From Lates calcarifer (Eukaryota; Chordata; Actinopteri; Centropomidae), in assembly GCF_001640805.2 (NCBI RefSeq), contig NC_066855.1:16826701-16890700 (forward strand): a stretch of DNA of 64,000 nt, read 5' to 3'. The translations under genes and the position numbers were made by a program. This document shows positions 1-9,406 of the stretch, piece after piece (the first letter of the stretch is position 1; the number at the start of each line of letters is the position of its first letter). Under the pieces are notes generated by a model. It saw only the letters and a list, made by a program, of their open reading frames with translations. It was not told where the DNA came from and ran no database searches.

Positions 1-526
1 ATTGTGCTAGTCAGTCATCCCATACACAGCCCCTATTGTGCTGTTATAGTATGGTTTTCCATAGAGTAAGTACAGTATGACAAGGTGCTTTTTACATTGA
101 TGACATCTCTTATAACTGCAGCTCCACATCTAACAGTATAAGCATCCCTTTGCCAACTGATAAGCACAGGGGTGTTAACATTATTCTTTGTGTGGCAGCC
201 AGTGGCACAGTAAACAGAAGAATGGATTCCTTTGAATATCAGCAAATTCTAGAGGCAAATGTCCCGCAGTCAGTCAAGAAAGTGAAACTAAAAAGAGGCT
301 GGCTACTAAAACAGGACAATGATCCAAAGCAGACCTCAAACTCCTCCATAAACTACTTAAAGAAACACAAGCTGAGGCTGTTGGAACAGTCCTCCCAGCC
401 CCCTAACCCAAACATCACTGAAAACTACTCAGAACTTGAGGTGATCTGCAGGAAGAGTGGATGAAAATCAGAAACACTCTGAGCTGCTGAAAAAAAAGTG
501 TTTACACGCTGGGATATCTGCCAAAG

Positions 527-1008
527 ACAAGTCCTCCAACCTAAACGACCATATAGGTCGTTTGTCCCTACCCTTGGACAGGAATCATAGGAGTGTACCA
601 GTGGCAGGTGCACTGGGTCTTTGTAGTCATGATAACAATAATAAACACGGGGTTAAGATTGTGGAACAGTTATGGTTTGGTTAGGTTTAGGAAAAGTTAA
701 TGGTCTGGGTTTAAATGAATGCCTCCTTAAGGTTAGAGGACCTTTGTCGTCATGGGTACAATAATAAACGCGAGGTTAATGTTGTGGAGCAGTTATGGAT
801 AAAAGAAACAATTTTGAATCTGTTTCACACAGACTCCTGTGTCAAAGTCCAGTGTTAAGTCCATCAACCTCAACCTCCTCCTAATGCAGACTCTTTACAC
901 TACACCACCTAACTTTCTCCGTTGTTTCCATCTATGACCCCCAGAGGCTGCCCAAAAATAAAACACGAGTAAGTATCTATTGACTTGTTCTTTATAGGAT
1001 GACGATCT
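527..1008. mobile_element. Insertion nested in the Tc1 remnant
   Basis: The Tc1-like sequence stops at 526 and resumes at 1009. The 8 bases TGCCAAAG are present on both sides (519-526 and 1009-1016), as expected for a target-site duplication. The insert contains two 56-bp copies of one sequence (620-675 and 743-798, about 84% identical by eye), a GGTTAGGTTTAGG-type stretch common in teleost dispersed repeats, and a short inverted repeat at 543-563. An 8-bp duplication suggests a hAT-type non-autonomous element. However, similarity of the flanks extends weakly to about 13-14 bases, so the true boundary and class are uncertain. No terminal inverted repeat is obvious. Confidence 0.55.
620..798 (+). 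repeat. Pair of 56-bp direct repeats
   Basis: 620-675 and 743-798 align without gaps over 56 bases with about nine differences. Both run from TTTGT-GTCATG through ACAATAATAAAC to GTGGA-CAGTTATGG. They lie inside the insertion at 527-1008 and are 123 bp apart. Confidence 0.8.
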
Positions 1009-1075
1009 TGCCAAAGGGGGAGTTAGTTAGTACTGACTCAGTAGATTAGGGTGCCTATACTTTTGAGTTGGGTTG

Positions 1076-1371
1076 TATCAACTTCTTTTCAATTCAAAAA
1101 GTTTAAGGTACAACTTTGTTAAACTCCTGGGGGTGTATGTTACTGTGGCACATGCAGAACCAGGCTAAGATATATAAAAACAGTAAATAATTCAGTAAAT
1201 AAAAATCAATTCAAAAAGCAACACTATATACATTATATAAATGACCATACAATAAGCTAGAGAAATTGTGCAAATACTTTTGCGAAAGAAATACAGAAAT
1301 CTAGTAGTGTAACCGCAGCTCCATAATGTGTGCACTACACATACCACATAAAGATATAAAGGAAATCATCA
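1076..1371. other. Intergenic, no gene seen
   Basis: AT-rich sequence after the Tc1 remnant, with no open frame or recognisable repeat. The first part, to about 1140, may be decayed Tc1 3' non-coding sequence, because its spacing fits, but the similarity is weak. Confidence 0.4.
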
Positions 1372-1665
1372 TTAATCATGTGGCTTTTCATTGCTTTTCC
1401 TGTACAGTAGCTTTAAACAAACAGCCTTGCCACATATTTGATTTAAATATAGCCCGCTGTTAGCAAACTCTTTGAACTCGGTGTCATGTTGTTTTTTTAG
1501 ATGTTTTATCAGATTGCTTGTGTTGAAAGGAGTCGTTTTTGTCGCTCCTCTTGACAGCTTTGCAGAGCATAATTTTCGAATATGAGTATGAGTACAGGAA
1601 CAGGGTATCGGACAGATACCTGATGCTGGTATCAGTGCATCCCTAATTACAATAGAACTGATCAA
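1372..1665 (-). pseudogene. hAT-type transposase BED-finger remnant
   Basis: The minus-strand frame contains the recognisable tail of a BED zinc finger as found in ZBED/hAT transposases: KLCSAKLSRG, then TTPFNTSNLIKHLKKQH (about 1456-1575). The second zinc-binding cysteine and the H-x4-H pair are present, but the first cysteine position of the usual C-x2-C is lost. Sequence upstream of the finger (ICPIPCSCTH) does not fit a normal start, and nothing resembling the hAT dimerisation domain follows before the frame closes. It is a 5' fragment of an old hAT copy. Domestication is not suggested, because no long frame survives. Confidence 0.75.
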
Positions 1666-2944
1666 AAAATGCAGTTTCCTCTCTAGTCATCAACATAGCC
1701 ACACATGTTGAGTCATTGGTTTAGAGCAAAATATGGCTTAGTTTGAGTGAGGAGACGTTTTCTAGGTTGCCTGCAGTTGGCCCTGCTAATAAGCAGAACT
1801 GCAGCAACGCAGGTCAGCATAACTGACACAACATGATTAATGCAAGTTATACCAGGCCTGTGGAAAGACTACTACATTGACCATGCTACAGAGCTGCTTA
1901 CTAGAGAGACAGTAGTTTTGTGGCAAAAAAGAAAAGAATGTTTTCATGGTAAGTGGATACAGCCATAGCCAAACAAATTGTTCTATGAAGCTTCAGTGCT
2001 AATTAGCCAGCTAAATTCACCACCTGACCCACTGGCCAGTCTCATTTTTGTCATCTAGTGATAGATTTTCTAGAGGTCTAACCCTGTCTGTTGTAATGTC
2101 TAAAGTCCATGTGATATTGCAAAGGCTGGTTGCCTAAACAATACAATACACCAAATAATGTCACAAACCTTCAGCATATTACTGTATGTATAAATATATG
2201 TCACCCCCGATGCCTTCATGTTGGCACTCACCAATTTTTGATCAACAGCTGCTTTTAAACAAAGCCTGACTTCACATTTGGACTTTATGTTTGTGTGGGA
2301 CTGAAGTAAAGCTTGTTTTTGGATGAACAGTCTCTTCCAGCCAATGCTCCCAGTGCACCCATGTTTGGGTTTACCAGGTCTGTCTGACCTCTCCTGCCTT
2401 CTGATCTAACTCAATAATGATGTATTAATAAACAGTTCACAGCTAAGCCCATGACTACCTTCCATCCAAACTCAGGTTCAAGGTGATGCAGTAATATAAA
2501 AACAGTATTCAGTATCGACAATGCTACAGTCACATTATTACATATCTAAAAGGAGGCTGCCTTATGTTTTTTAGTTCAGATTCACATCAGATTCATTCAA
2601 AACACTGGATAGATTTCAGTGAAATTTAGTGGAAAGTTGGGCTATGAGCCAGTGGACAAGTGACTAATTCCCTGAATCCAGATGTTCCAGATCCAGAGCA
2701 TCTTTTCATATCTCTGCTATTTTCTCATTAACTAATTCTAGTAACTAAATTAAAAAAAAAAACTGCATATTAGAAGAAAAAATAGAGGTAATTAGAGATT
2801 ATAATTTTTTTATCATGAGAATTAAATTAAAGTTCTGCCAATGACTCATGGAACCAGCATGTGAAACTGAGCATGCATGAGGCAAACAATGGGGACTCAC
2901 TCATGAATAAAGAGCTTTGTAGAACTACTAAAACTCATTACCAT
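1666..2944. other. Intergenic, no gene seen
   Basis: About 1.3 kb of AT-rich DNA without a credible open frame. No tandem repeat, CpG cluster or repeat family that I can name is present. Confidence 0.5.
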
Positions 2945-3395
2945 TAAAAGGTGCTATATGTAAGTTTTTGCTATTGCTAAATAGCAAATGTTAGCATTAA
3001 CAGCGGTTTGCTTACCAGGCTAACAAATTTTACAAATTCTCCATAAAACTCCATAAAACATCCCTTTACTCACTAAGAGCTGTCTCCAGCAGAGGAAAGC
3101 AACACCAATGTTATCTCTTATCATGCTTCTGTTTTTTCTTCTACTGTTCGCATGGCAACCAGCTAGCCCCAGCCCATTCTGTCTCTTAAAACCACTTTGT
3201 GATTGTGAGTCACTACAGTGTCCAGCCAGTCCTCAGTCCAACATTAGAAGATTAAGAAGTAGCTCTGCCCATATGGCATAATCTAACTTCTTGTCTTGTA
3301 AATGCAACAATGGCTAAAACTCTTGGTAAGGAAACAGCTGTTAATGCTAATGTCAGCTGAGTACCGATGACAAAAACTTACATATAACACATTTA
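2945..3395. mobile_element. MITE-like element with 25-bp inverted ends
   Basis: The left end (TAAAAGGTGCTATATGTAAG and following, from 2945) is repeated in inverse at the right end (CAAAAACTTACATATAACAC, ending near 3395), with only a few mismatches over about 25 bases. The roughly 450-bp interior has no coding capacity. The same terminal sequence occurs at 50571-50598. Size, terminal inverted repeats and lack of an ORF fit a non-autonomous DNA transposon of a family I recognise as frequent in teleosts. Superfamily is unassigned. Confidence 0.75.
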
Positions 3396-3705
3396 GTAAA
3401 TCAGTTTTAGTTGCCAAACTTAACCAAACCTTAATCATTGAGATACCAGACCAGAAAATGTTCTCAAGAATAATTAGATAGACTTTACTGAATCAAACAA
3501 GGTAGAGTCCACCTCAACAGTCTGGTCAGATAAACTGTAGAGGAGGAATTTGGTGCACTGATTTAAAGATCATAGTCAGTACTGTCAATTTAATTCTGTC
3601 CACTGCACTGTTAATACCAGCCATCTGCATAAATTTGTCAATCCTTAAGCTTGTTAAGCCTCTGCAGAGCCCTCATGGGTCTTCGTGGAAGGCAATGACT
3701 GCATA
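3396..3705. other. Intergenic, no gene seen
   Basis: Short AT-rich spacer between two repeat elements. No coding signal is visible on either strand. Confidence 0.5.
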
Positions 3706-3735
3706 ACTGGTCATTTAGGTTGGAGGACTTGTCTA
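3706..3735 (-). repeat. Second copy of the 527-552 sequence
   Basis: The reverse complement of this stretch (GACAAGTCCTCCAACCTAAA and a few more bases) matches positions 526-551 with one or two differences. The flanks do not match, so this is a short shared terminus or fragment of the same dispersed element. Confidence 0.65.
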
Positions 3736-3743
3736 AAATAGAC

Positions 3744-4065
3744 AATGGTGGAACATATCTAAGTACATTAGCTCTAGTACTGTACTTAAGTACAACTTTG
3801 AGGTACTTGTACTTTGAATGCTCCCAGTTTATGAAATTGTACTTTTTACCCCACCATTTGATAACTTTGGTAGTATTATGCATTATTATGAGTTACAAGT
3901 TTATTGATCCTTTTGGGAAATTCCTAAGCTACCTGTAAGTGTTTAAAGTAATACCCCCTTTTACCAGATGCAGCATTGAAGTCCTGTATTTATTACTGCA
4001 TCAATAATCCAAATCCAAAAATATTTTATACTTTATTCTTGAATGAGCCATTCATTCAAATAACA
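3744..4065 (+). mobile_element. Teleost 'AAGTACTT'-rich MITE, 5' and middle part
   Basis: This begins with the GGTGGAA...TAAGTACATT...TACTTAAGTACAA...GAGGTACTTGTACTTTGA pattern of a very common teleost repeat built from AAGTACTT-like words. It continues through a degraded middle containing TGCAGCATTGAAGT and ATGAGCCATTC. The copy at 11340-11675 carries the complementary 3' half. No coding content. The family is recognised from memory, and the boundaries are approximate. Confidence 0.65.
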
Positions 4066-4181
4066 ATATCTTCATTATTATTACTGTTAATATTTTATTA
4101 TGTATTGTATTTTTCATCTTACACCTCTAGATGCTGTTGCTGCAGTGACATGACTTGCATGAAAAGTTCAAATTCAGTGTC

Positions 4182-4206
4182 TTCCTCCTCCTCCTCCTCC
4201 TCCTCT
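4182..4206 (+). repeat. (TCC)n microsatellite
   Basis: Eight consecutive TCC/CTC triplets. They generate a poly-Ser or poly-Glu run in spurious reading frames. Confidence 0.9.
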
Positions 4207-5300
4207 GTTTTTTGCTGCTGTTTGCTCACATTACAGAGCTCTGTGTGTGGGAGACAATCACTGGTTAATTCCAGTCTCCAGTTCTCCACCTTGTGGTGTA
4301 CACACAGCACTGAACTACTGCATGCATCGCTCTCTTTATTGCTGGAAATTGGGCATGGAAAGAAAACACACACAACGTGCACAGTTCACTGACACAGGTG
4401 GTCTGGGCTAAATATATGTGTTGCTATAAATAACCAGAACTAAAAATAAAGACTCAAAGGGGAAAAAAGAGCAGTTCAAAAGCCTTTTTGAAAAACATGC
4501 AGTTGTGGGTTAATGTTTATCATGAATTAGTAAGCAGGAAGAATGATTTAGTCAATGGCGCTACGACAACACGGTTTCAGCCTGACCTAAAATTATAGGG
4601 CAACAGATGCATAGTCTAAACATCCGAAGCAACTTGATAGCTCAGTGGAGAAAGACAGTCATATCATAATACAGGCATGTAGGCCTTTATTGAGTGAGTC
4701 ATTCTTTCCAACAGAACACAGTTTCCATACCCACATTAAAAAATAAGATCTATAAAAACAACGGGTATCACAAAAATGAGGGTGATGGGTTGTTGGGTTG
4801 CACACTGTCAACAGCAGGTGGGAACAGGCACAGAAGTCAGAGTTTCTGCAGGATTATAATGCCGTGCAGTGAAAAGATAAATTATTGTTTTGACATGGAT
4901 CTCAGGGGGAGAAAATAAACTAGCACTTTTTTAAAATAAATTTCATGTCACCAGTGTTACAAGATGTAGCTGATCAGTTTCCATATAGTGAAACTTTCTG
5001 GTTACTTGAACTTATCTGCAGAGTTGGATCAACTCAATACATTCATTTTTCATTTGTACATATATTAAAACTCTATCAAAGTATTATTAACATTGTCCAG
5101 ATTTATGTGTTTGAGGGGAAAAAAGCTTCAAGTTCATATTATATTTATTTTTGTTTAGATTTCAGTTATCCCACTTTATTTGACCCATGACTGAGATTTA
5201 AAATATCAATGGCCAATTAGAGTCAAATTGCTCTCCATCGCTTCCATGTTGTGCTCAGTTCACACATCAGTCGCATCGGTCAAACACGCGAAAAAAAATC

Positions 5301-5302
<2 letters not shown>
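4207..5302. other. Intergenic upstream of kcnj2
   Basis: AT-rich, with no credible ORF or named repeat. It could hold distal regulatory sites for kcnj2, but nothing in the sequence marks one. Confidence 0.45.

Positions 5303-5331
<29 letters not shown>
5303..5331 (+). repeat. A29 homopolymer
   Basis: Twenty-nine consecutive A residues, preceded by a second A8 tract at 5291-5298, about 55 bp upstream of the kcnj2 GC-rich promoter. It may be the tail of a lost retroelement or a simple nucleosome-excluding tract. Confidence 0.9.
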
Positions 5332-5333
<2 letters not shown>

Positions 5334-5338
5334 ACACA

Positions 5339-5354
5339 CACAATTGCAATTGTG
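5339..5354. repeat. 16-bp perfect palindrome
   Basis: CACAATTGCAATTGTG equals its own reverse complement. It sits between the A29 tract and the kcnj2 promoter. Confidence 0.85.
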
Positions 5355-5384
5355 CCTGTTTCACAGTGCGCTCTCCCCGGGCTG

Positions 5385-5470
5385 TCTCCATTGGCCAGGC
5401 GCGGAGCGGGGGGCGGGCCGTGCCGGTGCGTGTTGTTTAAAACGCTTTGGGGGAACTCACTGCGAAGCAC
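5385..5470 (+). promoter_or_regulatory. kcnj2: Probable kcnj2 core promoter
   Basis: An abrupt GC- and CpG-rich block follows AT-rich DNA. It contains an inverted CCAAT box (ATTGG, 5390-5394), an Sp1-type GC box (GGGGCGGGCC, 5410-5419) and a TATA-like TTTAAAA (5436-5442). If the TATA-like element is used, transcription would start near 5466-5472. The position fits because a good splice donor follows at 5641 and the kcnj2 acceptor lies at 7880. The start site itself is inferred. Confidence 0.65.
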
Positions 5471-5640
5471 ATTATCGAGACCGGTCCTCCAGAGACATGA
5501 GGGAAGTTTCAGTCTTGATCTCGTTTGGCCAAAATAAATAACAAGCGCGCGGAAACGACGCCGAGGATAGCGGAGGCCAAAACAACGTCTGGATTATATT
5601 TCACCAAGCTGATTGCAGCCGGTCTACAAATGAGCAACAG
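5470..5640 (+). other. kcnj2: kcnj2 noncoding exon 1 (5' UTR), inferred
   Basis: This is the GC-rich segment downstream of the promoter elements, ending at CAACAG|GTAGAG, a good match to the splice donor consensus. Vertebrate KCNJ2 genes have a noncoding first exon and a second exon carrying the whole CDS, which is exactly what this donor and the acceptor at 7880 would produce. It contains two ATGs: one opens a 14-codon uORF (5497-5541) and one (5630) opens a uORF that crosses the splice junction. The 5' boundary is approximate. Confidence 0.65.
5497..5541 (+). CDS. uORF 1 in the kcnj2 leader (14 codons)
   Basis: ATG at 5497, stop TAA at 5539-5541, peptide MREVSVLISFGQNK. It is included in the mRNA only if transcription starts upstream of 5497, as the TATA-like element predicts. 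A purine at -3 (GACATGA context: G at -3) gives it a usable start context. Any role would be in limiting translation of the main frame; there is no evidence that the peptide itself matters. Confidence 0.35.
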   Translation: MREVSVLISFGQNK

Positions 5641-7880
5641 GTAGAGGAAACATGAGTTTGAAGCTTTTCTTTCACAGATCTTGTCCCCTTATGCTTTAAT
5701 ATAAATGTGATGCCTTTAATAAGCGCTTTACGCATGTCAGAGCCGTTATCTTTTGGCAATCAACCGCTCATATTAAGTTCTGATAGTCTGAACTTTATTC
5801 TCCATGACGCGCCGACTTCCTGGCTTTTACGCACCACTTCTGCTGCCACAACTGTCAGATGACCCGCCAAAAAGTTTCACTGTATCAGGTCATATTTCCT
5901 CTCTCCTCATATTTTAGGACTTCATGATAAGTTGTGATTTCTGATGGCCTGACTTGGATATGAAACGTGCATGTGTGTCTCAGTCCGAGGGGTGTGTGTG
6001 GATGATTGCATCAGAAGCCAGTTCCCTTTTCCCCCGCACCTGTTAACATTTGTCGCTGGCATTTGGTGCATTCTGAGGGCAGCTCTGTCTGTCTCCTTAC
6101 AGTCAGACACTGTTTGATAATGCTGCTTAAAACACAACACTACAATTGTATGAATACTAATAACAATTATATAGCAATGATAATAATAATAATATATTAT
6201 AATAATGTGTACATTTGGAAATTTAGCCCACTGTTGTTTTTTTGTTTTTTTTTTTGTTTGTTTTGTTTTTTTTAACAAAGTTTGACTCATTTTGAAAACA
6301 CAAAGACTGATCTGGCTGCATGTAATTAATCTTAGGAAAAGGATAAAAACCGACTGCAGTGTTTAGTGAAATGTTTACATATCAGGCATTACACATGGCT
6401 TAGCAATACAGCTTCCTCTGTAATTAGGAACAGCGCAAGTACATTGGGATGCTACTTGGATGATATGCTGGTAGAACTTGAAACAAATGTGCCCTTTCAT
6501 GTGGTATTTATGTAAAAAGCCTTGTAAATTGCATCAGCTAGTTTTCCTTTTTGCAAGTGTGAAACCACACTATGATTCAGTGACTTGCAGCTGTGGTCAT
6601 ATCATATATATTTTCATCTTATACCCCTGAAGAAATTGCTAGTTTTCTCAAGCAGCCTCTCTCTCATCAAAAACCTCTTGTGCCTCAGAGAGAAAGTCAC
6701 CCTGACAAAAAAAAAATAAAATTAGCCAAGCACTGTAAGCAGGTTGATTTAGACTTTGTTGCCAGGACAGCCAAAACTAATGAGTAGGGTTTTAGTTGTG
6801 CCGGAAGAATCCTCACAGGACAGCCATTATTGCAGCGGAGAGGAGAAATCCCAGAGGGCTCTGTGAGAGTCAACAAGCTGTGCATCTCTTGCACAGTCAA
6901 AGCTCACACAAGCTTCTTTAAAACAACAGATGAAGTAAACTAAAGCTATACAACTGACATAATGTCATTTATAACCTGCATCTGATCTGTAAGGATGAAA
7001 GTTGACAGATCACTAATGAAACTGCTTCATGAATACTGTTATATATATGATAAAGTTGAACATATTAACGATACAGAGTGTGGATGCTGATTTGCATTTA
7101 TTGCATTTATTTATTTTAGAAATTAAGTTGCACATGCAAAAAATCTCCTATATTTTTAAGTGTTAAGGAGGAATTACATGTGAAAATGTGCATTAATAAT
7201 GCACCACTGAGTAATAGTAACAGTCAAGCTTGAAATCCTGACTGGATGTTGCACTCTTTCAATTCATATAACTTATGGTGAATTTTCAGTTTTTGCAATA
7301 TATTATTGTAAAGATGACAGTCAGAAAAATGATCTGCCCATCTGAACTTCAGTTTAAGTTTTTTACGTAATCTATTGGTAGTGCAAAACCGTCAGTCCAT
7401 GGGATCCCACAGAAGTGCTGTAACCCACAATCCAGCAAGAAATGATCAGGTCAGTGCAGGGCAGCCAAGAAAAACAAGTCAACTTTGTAAATGACCAATA
7501 ACGGGACCTGAGTGCAATTACTGTGTGGCCTCTCTCAGTGAAAGCTGAAATGTTAGATCAGGGTTAAATATCACTGTTGTTGTTTGTCATAACTGGATGA
7601 AATATTGTTGGCACAGGGAGACGAGCTTTTCTGATGTTGGGTATAAAGTTTTTGATGGTTTTTCTCAGGCTGCACGCACGTCTGCCTCCACAATGATGAA
7701 GTTATCAGTTCTGACAAGTTACTGATAGCTTATGTTCTACAAGTAACTACTCAAATGTTGAATCATTCTTTTATTCTTTTTGATGATGTTGTCATTTATA
7801 GCCATGAGCCTGATTTGATAAAGTCTGTGTGGAACTGGTTTCTCTAACAGACATCCTCTGTTTCTGTTTTCTCATAGCAG
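5641..7880 (+). other. kcnj2: kcnj2 intron 1
   Basis: The donor is GTAGAG at 5641. The acceptor follows a pyrimidine-rich tract (TTTCTGTTTTCTCATAGCAG, 7861-7880). Length 2240 bp. It holds a TAA/ATT-rich low-complexity stretch (about 6180-6206) and a T/G-rich run (about 6236-6273). No open frame of note is present. An AT-rich intron separating a noncoding exon from a single coding exon matches the vertebrate KCNJ2 layout. Confidence 0.7.
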
Positions 7881-7922
7881 ATGAACTTGATGAGGTCCAG
7901 TCAGATGATGAAAGAGGAGTGA
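7881..7922 (+). CDS. uORF 3 at the start of kcnj2 exon 2 (13 codons)
   Basis: The first three bases of exon 2 are ATG. The frame reads MNLMRSSQMMKEE and then TGA (7920-7922). After splicing, the short frame that begins in exon 1 at 5630 (Met-Ser-Asn-Arg) stops at TGA 7882-7884, overlapping this ATG as ATGA. Three further in-frame ATGs lie inside it. This leader arrangement would impede scanning to the main ATG at 8123, but it depends on the splice sites being correct. Confidence 0.4.
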   Translation: MNLMRSSQMMKEE

Positions 7923-8122
7923 CCACTTCATCCTCCTCTTGTTGCAATCCATCTAGGGGCTAGTGAGGCTGAAGAGGCGTCCCCTCAGCCTGCCTCATTT
8001 ATCACCATTTCATCTCTGAGTTGGTCCCCAGAAGTGTTTCAAAACTGTTTCTCCAACGCTTTTTCCAGAAACTTAGACTGTTTTCCAAAGCAGAAGCAGC
8101 ACAGCCCTCCCAGACTGAGGTG

Positions 8123-9406
8123 ATGGGAAGCGTGCGAGCCAGCCGCTACAGCATTGTGTCATCAGAGGAGGACGGCATGAAGCTTGCCACAATGGCAGTA
8201 CCCAACGGCTACGGCAACGGCAAGGGCAAGGTGCACACAAGGCACCAGCCGCAGAGCAGATTTGTAAAGAAAGACGGTCACTGCAACGTGCAGTTCATCA
8301 ATGTAAGCGAGAAAGGTCAGCGGTACTTAGCTGACATCTTCACTACATGCGTGGACATCCGTTGGAGGTGGATGTTCATCATCTTCTGCCTTGCCTTTCT
8401 CCTGTCGTGGCTGTTCTTTGGCTGCGTCTTCTGGCTGGTAGCCATATTCCACGGGGACTTAGAAAATGACACCCAGAAGTGCGTCTCCAATGTGAGCAGC
8501 TTCACTGCTGCCTTCCTGTTCTCCATTGAGACTCAAACAACTATTGGTTACGGCTACAGATACGTGACAGACGAGTGCCCTGTTGCTGTCTTCATGGTGG
8601 TTTTCCAAAGCATTGTAGGCTGCATTATTGATGCCTTCATCATTGGCGCTGTCATGGCAAAAATGGCAAAGCCCAAGAAGAGGAATGAAACTCTGGTTTT
8701 CAGCCATAATGCCACAGTAGCCATGAGGGACAACAAGCTCTGCCTGATGTGGCGTGTGGGCAATTTAAGGAAGAGCCACCTGGTTGAGGCGCATGTCCGG
8801 GCGCAACTTCTGAAATCCCGGACGACAGCAGAAGGGGAGTACATCCCCCTTGACCAGATGGACATAGACGTGGGCTTTGACAGCGGAGTCGACCGCATCT
8901 TCCTGGTCTCCCCGATCACCATTGTCCACGAGATTGATGAGGACAGCCCCTTCTACGACATGAGCAAACAGGACTTGGAGAACTCAGAGTTTGAAATCGT
9001 GGTTATCTTGGAGGGCATGGTTGAAGCAACAGCTATGACCACGCAGTGCCGCAGCTCCTATGTTGCCAGTGAGATCCTATGGGGCCACCGGTTCGAGCCT
9101 GTGCTCTTTGAGGAGAAGAACTACTACAAGGTGGACTACTCTCGCTTCCATAAGACATACGAGGTGCCGAGCACCCCTCTGTGCAGCGCAAGAGACCTCG
9201 CAGAGAAAAAATACATTCTTTCAAACTCCAACTCCTTCTGCTATGAAAACGAGATGGCACTGGAGAACAAAGAGGACACAGATGAGGGGAACGGGGGCAG
9301 TGTTGGGCCCGATGGCACCCAAACAGACAACATCTCAGAGACTGAACACAGCCAAGCCACGGTGCCACTAGAGCCCCGGCCTCTGAGACGAGAATCAGAA
9401 ATATGA
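8123..9406 (+). CDS. kcnj2: Kir2.1 inward-rectifier K+ channel
   Basis: 427 codons, the same length as human Kir2.1, in a single exon. The tetrameric plasma-membrane K+ channel sets resting potential in heart, muscle and neurons. Visible parts: slide helix (about 67-80, [14 protein letters not shown]), TM1 (about 82-106), extracellular turret (107-127), pore helix plus TTIGYG selectivity filter (139-144), and TM2 (about 153-178) with the rectification Asp at 170. The cytoplasmic domain has polyamine/Mg2+ site acidic residues at 222, 253, 257 and 297. PIP2-contacting basics are at 180-187 (KMAKPKKR) and 216-217. The FCYENE ER-export motif is at 372-377, and the C-terminal SEI is a class I PDZ ligand. 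The disulfide pair is Cys120/Cys152. The start at 8123 (MGSVRASRY) matches the family N-terminus and has G at -3 and +4. The MGSVR start and QFINV segment separate it from KCNJ12. Oddities: a turret two residues shorter than human, two sequons in it, and Tyr147 where human has Cys149. It could be the 'a' or 'b' teleost duplicate. Confidence 0.97.
   Translation: MGSVRASRYSIVSSEEDGMKLATMAVPNGYGNGKGKVHTRHQPQSRFVKKDGHCNVQFINVSEKGQRYLADIFTTCVDIRWRWMFIIFCLAFLLSWLFFGCVFWLVAIFHGDLENDTQKCVSNVSSFTAAFLFSIETQTTIGYGYRYVTDECPVAVFMVVFQSIVGCIIDAFIIGAVMAKMAKPKKRNETLVFSHNATVAMRDNKLCLMWRVGNLRKSHLVEAHVRAQLLKSRTTAEGEYIPLDQMDIDVGFDSGVDRIFLVSPITIVHEIDEDSPFYDMSKQDLENSEFEIVVILEGMVEATAMTTQCRSSYVASEILWGHRFEPVLFEEKNYYKVDYSRFHKTYEVPSTPLCSARDLAEKKYILSNSNSFCYENEMALENKEDTDEGNGGSVGPDGTQTDNISETEHSQATVPLEPRPLRRESEI

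Larger units (their letters stand above)
150..1075 (+). pseudogene. Tc1/mariner transposase remnant, split by an insertion
   Basis: The frame at 150-464 reads like the C-terminal half of a Tc1-family DDE transposase. It has an AASG segment near residue 17, then YQQILEANV, then QDNDPKQTS (the usual QDNDPKHTS around the second catalytic Asp, with His changed to Gln), then a degraded version of the SPDLNPIE block. The reading frame ends early and the third catalytic acidic residue is not recognisable. The typical Tc1 downstream sequence (TTGCCAAAGGGGG followed by a GTACTGAC-like stretch) resumes at 1008, after the insertion at 527-1008. The N-terminal DNA-binding half and the left inverted repeat are missing or too decayed to see. 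It is a dead, old copy. Family assignment is firm; the exact subfamily is unknown. Confidence 0.85.

Noticed and set aside
4119..4392. Frames with poly-Ser / poly-Glu runs
   Set aside because: Produced by the (TCC)n microsatellite.
8021..8122. N-terminal extension of the kcnj2 frame (34 codons from TTG 8021)
   Set aside because: The frame is open but begins with TTG rather than ATG, and the extension has no counterpart in Kir2.1. The ATG at 8123 gives the conserved N-terminus and family length.
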